Source: Phenylobacterium sp.
Lineage (GTDB): Bacteria; Pseudomonadota; Alphaproteobacteria; Caulobacterales; Caulobacteraceae
Length of the DNA stretch: 34,295 nucleotides
Assembly: GCF_030698145.1 (NCBI RefSeq)
Contig: NZ_JAUYNW010000123.1
Span: 1-34,295, forward strand
Reading direction: 5' to 3'
Shown piece after piece: positions 33,848-34,295 of the stretch (positions within the stretch are counted from its first letter, which is position 1; each line of letters starts with the position of its first letter). The translations under genes were made by a program, and so were the position numbers. A model generated the notes under the pieces. The model was not told where the DNA came from. It worked only from the letters and a program-made list of their open reading frames with translations, and ran no database searches.

Positions 33848-34295
33848 TTAGCACTTGTAGTACATGTCGAATTCCACCGGGTGCGGGTGGAGGGCGAGGC
33901 GCATGACCTCTTCCATCTTCAGTTCGATGTAGGCGTCGATGAAATCGTCATTCATGACGCCGCCAGCCTTCAAGAAGGCGCGGTCCTTGTCCAGGTTCTC
34001 AAGGGCTTCCTTGAGCGAACCGCAGACTTCCGGGATTTTCTTCTGCTCGCGGGGCGGCAGGTCGTAGAGGTTCTTGTCGGCGGGCGCGCCCGGATCGATC
34101 TGGTTGATGATGCCGTCGATGCCGGCCATCAGCAGGGCGGTGAAGGTCAGGTACGGGTTGCCCATCGGGTCCGGGAAGCGGGCTTCCAGGCGCTTGCCCT
34201 TGGGGCTGTCCACGTGCGGGATGCGGATCGAGGCCGAGCGGTTGCGGGCCGAATAGGCCAGCTTCACCGGGGCTTCGTAGCCGGGCACCAGGCGC
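33848..34295 (-). CDS. glnA: glutamine synthetase type I, C-terminal part (truncated by window edge)
   Basis: ATP-dependent synthesis of glutamine from glutamate and ammonia, the main route of nitrogen assimilation. Only the last 148 residues are in the window; the gene continues beyond the right edge. Visible are the active-site strand [24 protein letters not shown] (named by NRSASIRIP), [22 protein letters not shown], and the adenylylation motif NLYDLPP with its Tyr at 34066-34064. The C-terminus [11 protein letters not shown] is typical of the GSI-beta class. The tyrosine implies control by reversible adenylylation. An intrinsic terminator lies just downstream. Confidence 0.97.
   Translation of the reverse strand, partial: RLVPGYEAPVKLAYSARNRSASIRIPHVDSPKGKRLEARFPDPMGNPYLTFTALLMAGIDGIINQIDPGAPADKNLYDLPPREQKKIPEVCGSLKEALENLDKDRAFLKAGGVMNDDFIDAYIELKMEEVMRLALHPHPVEFDMYYKC

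Overview
This window is a GC-rich, gene-dense alphaproteobacterial chromosome segment, most likely from the Caulobacteraceae (Caulobacter or Phenylobacterium type). That assignment is an inference from gene content and order: an AmiC-type amidase, a bactofilin next to an M23 peptidase, an iscR-led suf operon, and a diguanylate cyclase, RNA helicase and parE in a row. The visible promoters fit the family pattern (TTGaCgS / GCTANAWC). I see no rRNA, tRNA, CRISPR array, transposase or phage gene. It reads as core chromosome, not an island.

Layout: 1-371 is a gene-free divergent leader. 372-4064 carries two cell-wall enzymes, amidase amiC and bifunctional PBP1A. A dispersed palindromic repeat then precedes prfB, which has a textbook programmed +1 frameshift. 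5468-6634 holds a ComB-family phosphatase and a DUF1801 protein. On the minus strand follow the membrane M23 peptidase and bactofilin (genes overlapping by 20 nt), then tyrS and bcp. The tyrS leader carries what looks like an undescribed tyrosine attenuator. anmK (cell-wall recycling) and an exported M20 amidohydrolase run on the plus strand up to a long palindromic repeat, which separates them from a convergent alpha/beta hydrolase.

13817-21186 is a complete SUF iron-sulfur operon: iscR, an IscS-type desulfurase, sufB, an unnamed 134-residue protein, sufC, sufD, sufS, sufT and sufA. Most junctions overlap by 1-4 nt, so the genes are probably translationally coupled. IscR keeps its cluster ligands and is expected to control the operon. 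sufA ends on the same CTAG as a convergent glutathione S-transferase gene.

21967-29064 holds an ltrA gene interrupted by one in-frame TGA, a PaaG-like enoyl-CoA hydratase/isomerase, a GGEEF cyclase without an inhibitory site, an RhlB-type DEAD-box helicase and topoisomerase IV subunit ParE. 29164-31263 is a small operon (TetR regulator, ICMT-like membrane methyltransferase, Gfo/Idh oxidoreductase) behind two tandem operator palindromes. The window closes with a periplasmic penicillin-acylase-family hydrolase, a strong intrinsic terminator and the 3' part of glnA.

The most novel signal is the tyrS leader. It has a promoter-proximal 16-codon reading frame with adjacent Tyr codons, followed by RNA segments that can form mutually exclusive 1:2, 2:3 and 3:4 pairings. 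The unnamed protein inside the suf operon and the single-base lesion in ltrA come next.
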